Positions 10,928 through 23,846 are shown, counted from the first letter of the stretch. The stretch is 64,000 bases of DNA from Cyanobacteriota bacterium (GCA_022402445.1 JAKRSF010000010.1:186001-250000), one strand, 5' to 3'. The notes: generated by a model not told the origin, from the letters alone. Program-made: numbers and translations.

Positions 10928-12293
10928 CGCTCCACCTCCCGTGCCGATTTCGATTCCTTTCAGACAGATCCAAGCCGTGTTGCGGGCGCGCGGCCCATCC
11001 CCAGCCTCCCCCGAAGCGGTCAACGGTCCGGGGCGCTCCATTCTACTGCGCTGGGCCACCGTCGGGCACGGCCCCACCCCCGCCACTTCTCCATTCTAAA
11101 AGCTCCCCAAGCGCCAAAAGCCCCCCACCCAAAAGCCCGCCGCGATCGCCCGAGCCCCCCGGTCCGCCGACCCCGCCCCCGGTCCAGTAGGATAGGGATG
11201 CACAAAGGTGTACGCGATGTGTATATCTTAAGGATTAGTTCAGGGTTTAGAGAGATAAGCAACAGTGGCAATTGAATGTTTATGCGGAAACTGATTCAAT
11301 CAAAGGCAATCAAAAATTAGGCCGTTGCCGAACTTTTTGGAGAATTAGTGCTGTTTGGTTATGGAGTTGTGAGCATGGGTGATGCGATCGCCCCGCCGCC
11401 TCCCCAAAGCGCCCTAAGGCCCCATGGCAGGGGGATCGTTCCCCTAGGCCAAAACGCAACAGGCAGCCCCGCCGCGATCGCCCCGGTTCCCATAACCCCC
11501 ACTTAATCGATCCCTGGGCGCGATCGCCATTCCCCCCGCGATCGCCCCCTAGGAACCCGATCGGCACTATTTTCGTCCCCCTCGGGGCGTGTTTCAATCA
11601 CGACATCAACGGATCAGCATCACACCCGATGACGTCAAGTTAAGTTAAGCTAAGGAACGTGGCAAAATGATCAACCCCCATTAAAAACGTTTGATTTAAT
11701 ACACCATTCCCCGATTTTGAAGGCTAGCCTTGGCGAAGATTAAAAGGGTGATCTCATGGGTGAATTCACGCTTTGCGACCAGGGGAATAGCCCCTATCAA
11801 CCCACCCTAAACCCATCGCTCCCAACTCCGCATCTACACAATCTCCACGAAGCGCCCCAACCCATTCCTGTCCCCCTAAAGTGATCCAGGGGCCATGCCA
11901 ACCCGATGAATTGCCCGATGGATGGATGGATGGCCTGACCGGATCCGGGACCGTGGACACAATTCCCCTTATTTCTGGGTTTAGGGTTTGGGCGAGATGG
12001 CTAAGGCTAGTGGCCGATGGCCGCCCGACAATGTGCCCCTCGATGAGCGCCCTAGGTCGTCTGGATAGGTTGCTGCCCAAGGGGGAAGTTTTTCAGAAGC
12101 GGTAGCGGGGGAGCCTAGACCGGCGGATGGATGGTTAGCTCTGGAAATGCCCTAGACATGGGGATTCGCCGGTGGTGATGGATGGAAATTAGCCTGGAGT
12201 GTATTGGATCAGAACGTTGTTGGACCGTTGATTGACTGCTTCGGCGCAAAGTCGCCTAGAGCAATGCCCTGTAGCCCTAGCGAAGGAACTGCG
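10928..12293. other. gene-free stretch of 1.37 kb
   Basis: This region separates the VOC gene (-) from the response regulator (+). Short ORFs here have no ribosome sites or family likeness, and I call none. It contains AT-richer patches at 11210-11330 and 11630-11740, a fragment at 11571-11599 reminiscent of a CRISPR repeat end, and GATG repeats near 11920. Regulatory or non-coding RNA content is possible but not shown. Confidence 0.5.
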
Positions 12294-13550
12294 ATGCAAT
12301 CCCAGTCGAGCGATCAGTTAGTTACACCGTCGGATTTTTTGCGATTGGCGGCGGCCCTCTACCGTCGGCAGGGGACGGGGGTGTTGACGTTGGGTCGTGG
12401 GGGGGATCGATGGCGGTTTTATTTTTGCCAGGGGCGGCTGACCTGGGCGGAGGGGGGCTGCCATCGGGTGCGGCGCTTTAGGCGGGCGTGGGGGTTCCAT
12501 TGCCCGGAGGTGCGGCTGGAGTCCCTGGTGGAGTGCTACCGCGATCGCGTGGGGTCGGAGGATCGGGGCCTGTGGGAGTGTTTTTATTTGCGGCGGGCGC
12601 TGGAGGCGGATCATCTGTCGGCGACGGTGGCCCGGTCCATGGTGCAGCAGGTGTTTCGGGAGGTGGTGTTTGATGCGTTGCGATCGCCCGTGAGTTTCCA
12701 GTGGGCGTCGGGGCGGCTGTCGGGGGCGAGTGTGCATTTGTCCCTGACGGGGCAGGATTTGCAGGGGGCGTTGCAGTCGGTGCAGGTGCTCCAGCAGGGG
12801 TGGCGATCGCTGGGGCTCGGGGCGATCGCGGCGGACCAGGGCATTCAGGTGCTGGCGGAGGCGACGGAGGCCAGTGCGGGCACGTCCCAGTCGGTGCTGC
12901 ACTTGCAGAATTTGTTTGATGGGCAGCATACGTTTTGGGATGCGGTGCTGCTGTTTGGGGACTCGAATAAGGCGGTGCTGCGGCTGTTGCACCATTTCCG
13001 GCAGCAGAATCGGCTGGTGTTTCAACCGTTGGCGGATCTGCCGTCGGAGGCGCTGCTGCCCCCGGCCCCGTCGTCGTGGTACGGCACGGTGGTGTGCATT
13101 GATGACCATCGCCCCACCTGCCGCTTGATCGAGAAAATTACCCAGTCCCTGGGCTACCGCTGCGTTAGCTGCCATGATCCGCTCCAGGCGGTGCCGACGG
13201 CGATCGCGGCGAAGCCGGACCTGATTTTCCTCGATGTGATTATGCCGATCGTCAATGGCTATGAGGTCTGCACCCAACTGCGGCGGGTGAGCACCTTGGC
13301 GGATACGCCGGTGGTGATTTTGACGGGGCGCGATGGCCTTGGCGATCGCCTGCGGTCAAAATTTGTGAAGGCATCGGGGTTTGTCTCGAAGCCGGTGACG
13401 CCGGACAAGGTGCGTGAGGCCATCGCCCGCCATGCCCTCGCCCCCAAAAGCCTAGGAATGGTGGAGACGCGATCGGCGGGGGCAACGGATCCGGACCCTG
13501 ACCCTGGATTTGCGCCCTCCCAGTGGCTAGGGGTGGGCAGTACGGCCTGA
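12294..13550 (+). CDS. PatA-type response regulator (PATAN/DUF4388 plus CheY-like receiver)
   Basis: A 418-residue two-part regulator. The N-terminal 250 residues resemble the PATAN/DUF4388 region of cyanobacterial PatA, PixG and PilG proteins. The C-terminal receiver begins near residue 263 with acidic pocket DD (270-271), the phospho-acceptor Asp at about 314 (IFLDVIMP), Thr 344 (ILTGRD) and Lys 366 (SKPVTP), so all catalytic positions are kept. Relatives act in phototaxis, motility and heterocyst pattern. ATG 12294 is chosen by GAAGGA upstream; an earlier in-frame start at 12204 has no such site. No CheA- or CheW-like partner is next to it. Pilus motor genes lie 25 kb away. Confidence 0.88.
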   Translation: MQSQSSDQLVTPSDFLRLAAALYRRQGTGVLTLGRGGDRWRFYFCQGRLTWAEGGCHRVRRFRRAWGFHCPEVRLESLVECYRDRVGSEDRGLWECFYLRRALEADHLSATVARSMVQQVFREVVFDALRSPVSFQWASGRLSGASVHLSLTGQDLQGALQSVQVLQQGWRSLGLGAIAADQGIQVLAEATEASAGTSQSVLHLQNLFDGQHTFWDAVLLFGDSNKAVLRLLHHFRQQNRLVFQPLADLPSEALLPPAPSSWYGTVVCIDDHRPTCRLIEKITQSLGYRCVSCHDPLQAVPTAIAAKPDLIFLDVIMPIVNGYEVCTQLRRVSTLADTPVVILTGRDGLGDRLRSKFVKASGFVSKPVTPDKVREAIARHALAPKSLGMVETRSAGATDPDPDPGFAPSQWLGVGSTA

Positions 13551-13632
13551 GGCGAGGCCCCTTTCGCGATATCCTGAAGGGCCAAGTCCCCCCGCTGGGA
13601 CATGCCGCCCGTAACCTTGAGTCCCCATAGCC

Positions 13633-14022
13633 ATGGGTGTTTCCGCCGTGCAACCGAGTCGCCAGGATATTGATGCCGCCCTCTCGAAACGTGAATTGAT
13701 CCTTGATCCGGGGGGCTATTTTGTGATTTATCTTGATCGCGAGGCGGCGACCCTCTGCGCAAAGCACTACACGAATGTGATTGATGATCAGGGCTTTGCG
13801 GTTGATCCGGAAACGGGGGAACGAATTCCGGCCCGTGGAACGGTGCAGCGGCAGGCGACGACGCTTTTTGTGGGCCGCACGGCGAAGGAGTTGTGCGTCA
13901 AGATTTTTGAGGAGACGGATCCGTGCCCGGTGACGCGCCTGGACCATGCGGCCTACCTGGGGCGGGAGTTTGAACGGGCGATCGCGGCCCTGGAAACGGG
14001 CGACGACTACCTCCAAGATTAA
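13633..14022 (+). CDS. DUF4346 domain protein, conserved in cyanobacteria
   Basis: A 129-residue cytosolic protein with no signal peptide or membrane segment. The sequence (DPGGYFVIYLDREAA, CAKHYTNVIDDQGFAVDPETG, RTAKELCVKIFEET, CPVTRLDHAAYLGREF) matches the cyanobacterial DUF4346 family almost end to end. Function is unknown. Three Cys, one beside a Pro (PCPV), and several His are conserved-looking, which leaves room for metal binding, but that is speculation. It lies 82 bases after the response regulator on the same strand. Confidence 0.85.
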   Translation: MGVSAVQPSRQDIDAALSKRELILDPGGYFVIYLDREAATLCAKHYTNVIDDQGFAVDPETGERIPARGTVQRQATTLFVGRTAKELCVKIFEETDPCPVTRLDHAAYLGREFERAIAALETGDDYLQD

Positions 14023-14716
14023 GACCCAAGATTTAAGCACCTAAGATCCGGCGCGGGGGCGGTTTGGACCTCCGGCGGTCCGGGCGATGGCGATCGCCGA
14101 AGCCGACCCCTACGGAACCATGATCGCCTCAGGATTTTCTATAAGGGTTTGGGCGGTTGGGGCGCGATCGCGGGAATCGCCCCCATATTCTTGAAATCTT
14201 CTTCAAAAAATTACCAAAAATTATCCGGCGGTTTAAGCCAGATTTACACTTCTGTGCCTCTTTTGGGGCCGTTTATCAAAAAAAGGGCCGGTTTGAAGTG
14301 GTATCTCATGGGGGTTGCTGTGGCGCTTGAGCATCTGCGATCGCCAGGGCTTCCCATGCTAGCGTGTAAAGATTACCGTGCTTAAAGCACCTGAAGCGAA
14401 ATTGATCGCCGCCTCCCGAATTCATGGAGTTGCCTAGAGTCCGTGGAGCTGTTCAGGGATAGGCCACTAGGCGCGGTGAGCAACAATTTGGGGAATTGGA
14501 GTCTTGGCCGTTGGGGACGGTTAAGGCTCGGATATGGGAATGGAAGGGATTGTTTTCCGCCATTTCCCACCAGGGGAATAAGGCCGATCATCGGTTTCCA
14601 TCGGAATCTTCACCGCAGGGGAGTGAATGGACAGGGGTTGTTCCGGCGAAATGCGAAAACCGTTTGATCGCAGCAGTGATACGCGATGAAGTTGTAGGAA
14701 GGGGGATGGTTTAACG
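14023..14716. other. gene-free stretch of 0.69 kb
   Basis: It holds several short ORFs without support. It contains AT-rich tracts at 14190-14290 and a promoter-like patch near 14365-14385 (GTGTAAAGATTACC). I see no tRNA fold or family hit. It probably carries the promoter of the CHAT-domain gene. Confidence 0.45.
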
Positions 14717-16081
14717 ATGGCTTTTCAAGGGAAGCATGGCCTATGGCGGGGGCGTCGGCCCATGGGCTGGAGAGCGGGGCTCCCACTGCTGTCGATGCTG
14801 CTGACGGTTTTGGTGCCGACGGCGGCGCGATCGCAGACCCTCAGTGAAAAAATCCTGGCGATGGAGCGCGGTCAGGAGCAGGAATTTGAAGCCTATTTTG
14901 GTGAAGATCTCGCGGAGGTGACCCAATCGCCCGAGGAGATCGCCAAGACCCTAGGGCGGCTGGCCCAGGAAACGGGGAAACGGCCGGCGGTGATCTGGGC
15001 GATTCCCAGGGGCGATCATTTGCATTTGGTGGCGATCGCCCCAAACCGTGAGCCCTTTGTGCTGGATTTGTATGACGTGCCCGATCGGCGGCTGCGATCG
15101 GTCGTCCAGGCCCTGCAATGGGAACTGCACCGATCGCCAGAGGCGGCCAAGGCGTCGGGGGAGATTGGGGCGGCGGCGCAGCAGCTTTATCAATGGATCG
15201 TTGAGCCCGTGGAAAAGGGCTATCTGGACGGGGCCGCGATCGATACCCTGCTGTTTTGTTTGGGCAATGGCCTGCGGGGGTTGCCCCTGGCGGCCCTCCA
15301 CGATGGGCAACGGTTTCTGCTGGAAAAGTATCAACTGACCCGCATTCCCGCCTTCAATCTCATCCAGACCGACTATGCGCCCCTGCGGCCCGGACACTTT
15401 CTGGCGGCCGGGGTTTCAGAATTTGACCATCTCCGTCCCCTGCCGGGGGTTCAGGCGGAATTGGCGGCCATCGAGTTGGCTCTCCGGGGCAAGGCGGCGC
15501 GGCGGCATCAGTGGTCCGTGCGATCGCTCCTCAACCGGGCCGTGACCTTGACCAATGTCCGGCGATCGCTCCAAGCCAACCCCAGCGTGGTGCATTTGGC
15601 CACCCATGCGGACTTTAGGCCGGGGAATCCGTCCGCCTCCTACATTCAACTGTGGGATGGATCCCTGGGGCTCGATGAGCTCGATCGCCTCCCCTGGAAC
15701 CACCGCAACCCCCTGGAACTGCTGGTGCTGAGCGCCTGCAAGACCGCCCTCGGGGACGATCGCGCGGAGCTGGGGCTGGCGGGGGTGGCCCTGCGCAGCG
15801 GCGTCAAATCCGTTGTGGCGAGCCTGTGGGATGTGAGCGATGTGGGCACCTTGGCCCTGATGGGGGAGTTCTATCAGCAGTTGGGCCATACGGCCACCAA
15901 GGCGGAGGCCCTGCGGCAGGCGCAGCTTGGCCTGTTGACCGGGCGGGTGCGCATTGAGGGCGATCGCCTGATCCTGTCGCGGGGGTCCGTGGCCCTGCCG
16001 TCATCCCTGGCGATCGAGGCGGCGGATTTCTCTGCGCCCTACTTCTGGGGCAGTTTTACGATGATCAGTAGCCCCTGGTAG
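14717..16081 (+). CDS. secreted CHAT-domain (caspase-like) protein
   Basis: A 454-residue protein with an N-terminal signal peptide (Arg-rich start, hydrophobic LPLLSMLLTVLVPTA, likely cut near Ala-Arg-Ser at 37-39). The rest is a CHAT domain: HLATHADF with the catalytic His at about 297 and LSACKTALG with the catalytic Cys at about 341, followed by GLAGVALRSGVKSVVASLWDV. CHAT domains are caspase/separase-related proteases. Most cyanobacterial members carry N-terminal TPRs; here about 130 residues without clear repeats precede the domain. Both catalytic residues are present, so it is probably active outside the cytoplasm, with unknown substrate. No adaptor or effector gene sits beside it. Confidence 0.85.
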   Translation: MAFQGKHGLWRGRRPMGWRAGLPLLSMLLTVLVPTAARSQTLSEKILAMERGQEQEFEAYFGEDLAEVTQSPEEIAKTLGRLAQETGKRPAVIWAIPRGDHLHLVAIAPNREPFVLDLYDVPDRRLRSVVQALQWELHRSPEAAKASGEIGAAAQQLYQWIVEPVEKGYLDGAAIDTLLFCLGNGLRGLPLAALHDGQRFLLEKYQLTRIPAFNLIQTDYAPLRPGHFLAAGVSEFDHLRPLPGVQAELAAIELALRGKAARRHQWSVRSLLNRAVTLTNVRRSLQANPSVVHLATHADFRPGNPSASYIQLWDGSLGLDELDRLPWNHRNPLELLVLSACKTALGDDRAELGLAGVALRSGVKSVVASLWDVSDVGTLALMGEFYQQLGHTATKAEALRQAQLGLLTGRVRIEGDRLILSRGSVALPSSLAIEAADFSAPYFWGSFTMISSPW

Positions 16082-16165
16082 GTGGGTCAGCGCGGGCCTG
16101 AAGGATGCGGCTGGGGTATGATGAAGGGCGATTCATGCACCTTTTGAAGCACGGCAAGTAGCGCA

Positions 16166-16255
16166 ATGGATATCGTTTCCCTCGGCTGGGTTGGGTTGGT
16201 CACCACGCTGTCGTTCTCGATCGCCATGGTGGTGTGGGGACGCGGCGGCCTGTAG
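16166..16255 (+). CDS. petN: cytochrome b6f complex subunit 8 (PetN)
   Basis: A 29-codon gene easily missed by length cut-offs. The product begins [12 protein letters not shown] and ends [12 protein letters not shown], matching PetN, a one-helix subunit at the edge of the cytochrome b6f dimer in the thylakoid. The length of 29 residues is exactly that of the family. A possible extended -10 box TATGAT lies at 16117-16122, with no good -35. It follows the CHAT gene by 84 bases and stands apart from other pet genes, as is usual in cyanobacteria. Confidence 0.95.
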   Translation: MDIVSLGWVGLVTTLSFSIAMVVWGRGGL

Positions 16256-16415
16256 GTGTGCTGGGCTCCGGTATCGGAGTGCTGAGGCGCTGGGGCGTTG
16301 GCGGTCGGGCGATCGCGCGATCGCCTGCCCTCCGGCCCCCGGTGGCGACCCCTGGCGGTTAATCCGCCGACTTGTTTCCTAACCCATTGATTATTTAAGA
16401 CCCCCCGACTGTCCC

Positions 16416-16568
16416 GTGGATCTTTCTTTCAATTCCCTGTCGCTCAATACCGTTTTGGCGACCTTGGCCCTGCTGCTGATGGTGGTGGTGACCGGTGGCG
16501 TGGCCTATCTGACGGCGGCGGAGTGGCGCGATCGGCGGCGGCAGCAGCGCGATAAGAAACGGCGCTAG
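16416..16568 (+). CDS. 50-residue single-span membrane protein
   Basis: A GTG-started ORF of 50 residues. After DLSFNSLSLN comes one hydrophobic helix (TVLATLALLLMVVVTGGVAY), then LTAAEWRDRRRQQ and a Lys/Arg-rich tail, giving an expected cytoplasmic (stromal-side) C-terminus. The composition and position 160 bases after petN suggest a photosynthetic or NDH-1 accessory small subunit; NdhP-like is one candidate, but I cannot confirm it. The ribosome site is weak. Coding status rests on the clear helix-plus-basic-tail design. Confidence 0.6.
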   Translation: MDLSFNSLSLNTVLATLALLLMVVVTGGVAYLTAAEWRDRRRQQRDKKRR

Positions 16569-16849
16569 GCGATTCAACGATCAACATAACGATCAACAGA
16601 TTGATTTGGGCCGGACGATCGCGCGATTGTCCGGCCCCCTGTGCGTTGGGGAGCGATCGCCGCAGTCCCCGCGAGCATGTCCCCTTGAGCCGCCGATCGC
16701 CCCATCGCGCCTTAAGAATCGGTGCGACTCGAACAGTGAAACCCCAACCTTGCTCTTAGAATGTTCTGGATCGGCACGACCCCACGCGATCGCGCCGATC
16801 GCCGTTCAAGACGCCTGCACCATCCGCCAACCTAGGGTTTGGGAAATCT

Positions 16850-20155
<3,306 letters not shown>

Positions 20156-20163
20156 GCCCCCCT

Positions 20164-20196
20164 GACCCCGGACGATCGCGCGATCGATTCGGGGTC
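20164..20196 (+). other. hairpin between carB and ureA
   Basis: GACCCCG (20164-20170) pairs with CGGGGTC (20190-20196), and the loop itself contains the palindrome GATCGCGCGATC. No T tract follows, so it is not a standard terminator. It could stabilise the carB 3' end or act as a processing site. Confidence 0.4.
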
Positions 20197-20236
20197 CGCG
20201 TTTGGTTGAAAGTCTCCACCCCTCCCCCCACCGCCC

Positions 20237-20539
20237 ATGCAACTGTCACCCCAGGAAAAGGACAAACTGTTGATCTTCACCGCCGCCCTGCTGGCGGAAC
20301 GGCGCAAGGCCAAGGGCCTCAAACTCAACTACCCCGAGGCGATCGCCTACCTCAGCGCCGCCATCCTCGAAGGGGCCAGGGAGGGGCGCACCGTCGCGGA
20401 ACTGATGACCTATGGCACCACCCTCCTGGGGCGCGACGACGTGATGGAGGGCATCGCCGAAATGATCCACGAGGTGCAGGTGGAGGCCACCTTTCCCGAC
20501 GGCACCAAACTGGTGACGGTCCATGACCCGATCCGCTAA
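20237..20539 (+). CDS. ureA: urease subunit gamma
   Basis: A 100-residue protein matching UreA over its full length: [36 protein letters not shown] and the C-terminal [21 protein letters not shown]. With UreB and UreC it forms the nickel enzyme that splits urea to ammonia and carbamate. It opens the structural gene set ureA-ureB-x-ureC. Accessory genes ureD, E, F and G needed for nickel insertion are not in this window and must lie elsewhere. Confidence 0.97.
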   Translation: MQLSPQEKDKLLIFTAALLAERRKAKGLKLNYPEAIAYLSAAILEGAREGRTVAELMTYGTTLLGRDDVMEGIAEMIHEVQVEATFPDGTKLVTVHDPIR

Positions 20540-20583
20540 ATCCAGCTTCCCAGTCCAGGCATGACGCCTACGGAGGTTTTCTG

Positions 20584-20910
20584 ATGATTCCCGGTGAACT
20601 GATCGTGGAGGAGGGCGCGATCGCCCTCAATGACGGCAAACCAACCACGACGCTAATCGTGGCCAATGGGGGCGATCGCCCGATCCAGATCGGCTCCCAC
20701 TTCCATTTCTTTGAGGCGAATCCGGCCCTGCAATTTGATCGCGCCGCCGCAAGGGGCCAACGGCTGGACATTCCCGCCGGGACCGCCGTGCGGTTTGAAC
20801 CGGGGGACGAGAAGGAAGTGACCCTGGTGCCCTTTGCGGGGCGGCGGGAAATTTATGGGTTCAATGGCCTCGTGGAAGGCCCCCTCGACGCCCCTGGCGA
20901 TCGCGCTTAG
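20584..20910 (+). CDS. ureB: urease subunit beta
   Basis: A 108-residue UreB ([55 protein letters not shown]). A clear GGAGG site precedes the ATG. It follows ureA by 44 bases. In the usual arrangement ureC follows at once; here another gene of 168 codons and 155 bases of spacer intervene. Confidence 0.97.
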   Translation: MIPGELIVEEGAIALNDGKPTTTLIVANGGDRPIQIGSHFHFFEANPALQFDRAAARGQRLDIPAGTAVRFEPGDEKEVTLVPFAGRREIYGFNGLVEGPLDAPGDRA

Positions 20911-20949
20911 GTTGGGGAAAATCCCTATTGATTTGGCCCCGTCCTCGCC

Positions 20950-21456
20950 ATGAAGCCATTCCCTTACCTCTTCGGCGCGATCGCGATCATCGCCCCCCTA
21001 AGCATCTCGGCGGCCCCCGCGATCGCCCAGGACATCAGCCTCGAAACCCTCCTGCAAGGGGACCCGTACCCCACCAGCCGCCCCCTGGGCAGCCTCGATG
21101 ATCGCTGGCGCATCGTCACCGTCGTCGGCCAGCCGGAAACCGCCTCCATGATGCAGTTCACCGGAGCCATGTTCGGCATTGGCCCCAACACGTTCTATAC
21201 CCGGGGCGAAACGGTGGAAATCGCCGGGGAATCGTTCCTGGTGGCCTACCGCCAGCCCAAGGCGGAACCGGGGGTGATCATCGATCCGAGCCTGGAGGTG
21301 CCCCTGTCGCTGATCAACCTGCGGCTGACCGCCAGCTTCAATGACTTCAAACCCTTCAGCCTGCCGGGGGAACTGGCCCGCCTGCGCCAGCAATCGGAAC
21401 AGCAGTCCGGGTTCCCATTCCCGTTCCCGGTGCCGCCGCCCAGTGCAGCCCCCTAG
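20950..21456 (+). CDS. secreted hypothetical protein inserted in urease operon
   Basis: A 168-residue protein of unknown function. It starts with a classical signal peptide (MKPFPYLFGAIAIIAPLSIS, cut after AIAQ). The mature part has no motif I recognise: a region DDRWRIVTVVGQPETASMMQ, a beta-like middle, and a Pro/Phe-rich tail (GFPFPFPVPPPSAAP). It lies on the same strand 39 bases after ureB and 155 bases before ureC. It is not a known urease subunit or accessory factor. Codon use looks like the neighbours. It may be a periplasmic protein co-expressed with urease or simply a later insertion; context alone cannot decide. Confidence 0.75.
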   Translation: MKPFPYLFGAIAIIAPLSISAAPAIAQDISLETLLQGDPYPTSRPLGSLDDRWRIVTVVGQPETASMMQFTGAMFGIGPNTFYTRGETVEIAGESFLVAYRQPKAEPGVIIDPSLEVPLSLINLRLTASFNDFKPFSLPGELARLRQQSEQQSGFPFPFPVPPPSAAP

Positions 21457-21511
21457 GGTGCATTTGAGGAGTCCTCGGGACAGTCGCCAACTCGTCCAAA
21501 TATCCCTCAGA

Positions 21512-21531
21512 CAAGGGGTTTAAACCCCTTG
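21512..21531. repeat. REP-like perfect palindrome, copy 1
   Basis: CAAGGGGTTTAAACCCCTTG is a perfect 20-bp palindrome in the spacer before ureC. Related 20-mers lie at 40597-40616 and 58117-58136. In RNA it would form a 3' hairpin for the upstream message, without a T tract. Confidence 0.8.
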
Positions 21532-21611
21532 CCTCCACCGATTGCCACTCGATCATTGATCGTCAGCTATCCCTCCCTAGCTTTTCCGTTTCATTCAATC
21601 AGGACCGTGCC

Positions 21612-23336
21612 ATGAGCTACCCCATGAACCGCCGCGCCTATGCGGAAACCTATGGCCCCACGGTGGGCGATCGCGTGCGTTTGGCGGATACGGATCTGCT
21701 GATCGAGGTGGAGCGGGACTACACCACCTATGGCGATGAGGTGAAATTCGGCGGCGGTAAGGTGATCCGCGATGGCATGGGCCAGTCGCCGATCGCCAAT
21801 GGGGACGGGGCGGTGGATACGGTGATCACCAATGCCCTGATCCTGGATTGGTGGGGCATTGTCAAGGCGGATGTGGGGATTGTGGGGGGCAAGATCGCCG
21901 CGATCGGCAAGGCGGGCAATCCCAATACCCAGGATGGCGTCGATATCATCATCGGGCCGGGGACGGAGGCGATCGCGGGGGAGGGCTGCATCCTCACGGC
22001 GGGGGGCATCGATAGCCACATCCATTTCATCTGTCCGCAACAGATCGAAACCGCGATCGCCTCCGGCGTCACCACCATGATCGGCGGCGGCACGGGACCG
22101 GCCACGGGCACCAACGCCACCACCTGCACCCCCGGCCCGTGGCATTTGCACCGCATGTTGCAGGCGGCGGACGCCTTCCCCATGAACCTGGGCTTTTTGG
22201 GCAAGGGCAACAGCGCCCAACCGGCGGCCCTGGCGGAACAGATCCGGGCCGGAGCCTGCGGCCTCAAGCTCCATGAGGACTGGGGCACCACCCCCGCCAC
22301 CATCGACACTTGCTTAGCGGTGGCGGACGAGTTTGATATTCAGGTGGCGATCCACACGGACACCCTCAATGAGGCGGGGTTCGTGGAGGCGACGATCGCG
22401 GCGTTTAAAGACCGCACGATTCACACCTATCACACAGAGGGGGCCGGGGGCGGCCATGCGCCGGACATCATCCGCGTGTGCGGTTTGGCGAATGTGCTGC
22501 CGTCTTCGACGAATCCGACGCGCCCCTACACGGTCAACACCCTCGAAGAACACTTAGACATGCTGATGGTGTGCCACCACCTCGATCGCGCCATTCCTGA
22601 AGATGTGGCCTTTGCGGAGTCGCGCATCCGGCGGGAGACGATCGCGGCGGAGGATATTCTTCACGATCTCGGGGCGTTCAGCGCGATCGCGTCGGACTCC
22701 CAAGCCATGGGCCGCGTGGGGGAAGTGGTCTTACGCACCTGGCAAACGGCCCACAAAATGAAGCAGCAGCGGGGCTGGCTGACGGGCCGCGAGGGCATGG
22801 AAGCGCGCGATCGCAACGACAACTTCCGGGCCAAACGCTACGTGGCCAAATACACGATCAATCCGGCCCTGATGCACGGCATTGGCGATTACGTCGGCTC
22901 GATCGAGGTGGGTAAAATCGCCGACCTGTGCCTGTGGAAACCGGCCTTCTTTGGCGTCAAACCGGAAATGGTCCTCAAGGGCGGCGCGATCGCCTGGGCG
23001 CAGATGGGCGACCCGAACGCCAGCATCCCCACCCCCCAGCCCGTCCACATGCGGCCCATGTTCGCCAGCTACGGCGGTGCCCAAAGCGCCACCAGTTTTA
23101 CCTTTGTGTCGCAAGCCGCCGCCGAAACGGACCTGGCCCAGCGCCTCGGCCTCCAGAAAACCCTCCTGCCCGTTCGCAACTGCCGCGCGATCGGCAAGAG
23201 CGCCATGAAACTCAATGACGCCACCCCCGCGATCGCGGTGGACCCGGAAACCTACGAAGTGCGCGCCGACGGGGAACTGCTCACCTGCGAACCCGCCCAG
23301 GTCTTGCCCATGGCCCAGCGCTACTTTTTGTTCTAG
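21612..23336 (+). CDS. ureC: urease subunit alpha
   Basis: The catalytic urease subunit, 574 residues against about 567-572 in the family. Nickel and catalytic residues are all visible: His 136 and 138 (DSHIHF), carbamylated Lys 219 (GLKLHEDWG), His 248 (AIHTD), His 274 ([13 protein letters not shown]), the flap Cys 321 and His 322 (VCHHLD). The protein should be active once the accessory proteins load nickel. Ammonia from urea can feed glutamine and, through it, the carbamoyl-phosphate made by the CarB encoded just upstream. It starts at ATG 21612; an alternative at 21624 would lose only four residues. Confidence 0.98.
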   Translation: MSYPMNRRAYAETYGPTVGDRVRLADTDLLIEVERDYTTYGDEVKFGGGKVIRDGMGQSPIANGDGAVDTVITNALILDWWGIVKADVGIVGGKIAAIGKAGNPNTQDGVDIIIGPGTEAIAGEGCILTAGGIDSHIHFICPQQIETAIASGVTTMIGGGTGPATGTNATTCTPGPWHLHRMLQAADAFPMNLGFLGKGNSAQPAALAEQIRAGACGLKLHEDWGTTPATIDTCLAVADEFDIQVAIHTDTLNEAGFVEATIAAFKDRTIHTYHTEGAGGGHAPDIIRVCGLANVLPSSTNPTRPYTVNTLEEHLDMLMVCHHLDRAIPEDVAFAESRIRRETIAAEDILHDLGAFSAIASDSQAMGRVGEVVLRTWQTAHKMKQQRGWLTGREGMEARDRNDNFRAKRYVAKYTINPALMHGIGDYVGSIEVGKIADLCLWKPAFFGVKPEMVLKGGAIAWAQMGDPNASIPTPQPVHMRPMFASYGGAQSATSFTFVSQAAAETDLAQRLGLQKTLLPVRNCRAIGKSAMKLNDATPAIAVDPETYEVRADGELLTCEPAQVLPMAQRYFLF

Positions 23337-23354
23337 GGAGCTGGGGGTCCGCCG

Positions 23355-23846
23355 ATGAACGGCCTGAAATTATCCCTGCCATTGCTGTTTTCGCTCCCGT
23401 TCCTGGGCATTGGCGTCCTCCTCCTCCTCCTGGGGAGCCGCGAGGTCATCAGCGCCTGGGAAAGCGTCCACTGGCCCACGGCCCAGGGGCAGATCACGGC
23501 CTCCAGCATCAGGGAGCGCCACCGCCGGAGCCGCCGAAGCACCCTCGGAACCGCCACCCACTCCGCCCAGGTGCGGTATCAATTTGTCGTGGATCGCCAA
23601 CGGTTCGAGGGTGATCGCATTGCCTACGGGGATCACGGATCGAGCGATCGCCGCCACGCCGAAGGCATCATCAGCCGCTACCCCCAGGGCAAAACCGTCA
23701 CGGTCCACTACCGCCCCGGCCAGCCCACAGACGCCCTCCTAGAGCCCGGAATTCAGCTTCAAACCTGGTTTCTGCCGGGATTTGGCCTCATCTTCACGGG
23801 CGCGGGCCTCTGGGTCGTGGTCCGCGCCATGGCCAAACCCACCTAG
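23355..23846 (+). CDS. DUF3592 membrane protein
   Basis: A 163-residue protein with a hydrophobic helix near each end (about 6-27 and 136-158) and a soluble middle. The middle (WPTAQGQITASSI, VRYQFVVDRQRFEGDRI, YPQGKTVTVHYRPGQPTDALLEPG) matches the DUF3592 family, predicted to place a small beta domain outside the membrane between two spans. Function unknown. It begins 18 bases after ureC and may be co-transcribed with it, but nothing ties it to urea use. Confidence 0.8.
   Translation: MNGLKLSLPLLFSLPFLGIGVLLLLLGSREVISAWESVHWPTAQGQITASSIRERHRRSRRSTLGTATHSAQVRYQFVVDRQRFEGDRIAYGDHGSSDRRHAEGIISRYPQGKTVTVHYRPGQPTDALLEPGIQLQTWFLPGFGLIFTGAGLWVVVRAMAKPT

Noticed and set aside
11310-11597. 95-codon minus-strand frame in the 1.37 kb gap
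   Set aside because: Gly/Arg-rich translation, no ribosome site, no likeness to any family.
11571-11599. Possible CRISPR repeat
   Set aside because: One copy only, no spacer periodicity and no cas gene in the window; kept only as a note in the findings.
16700-16790. tRNA-like words (GGTGCGACTCGAAC) before carB
   Set aside because: No acceptor stem or cloverleaf can be drawn around them.
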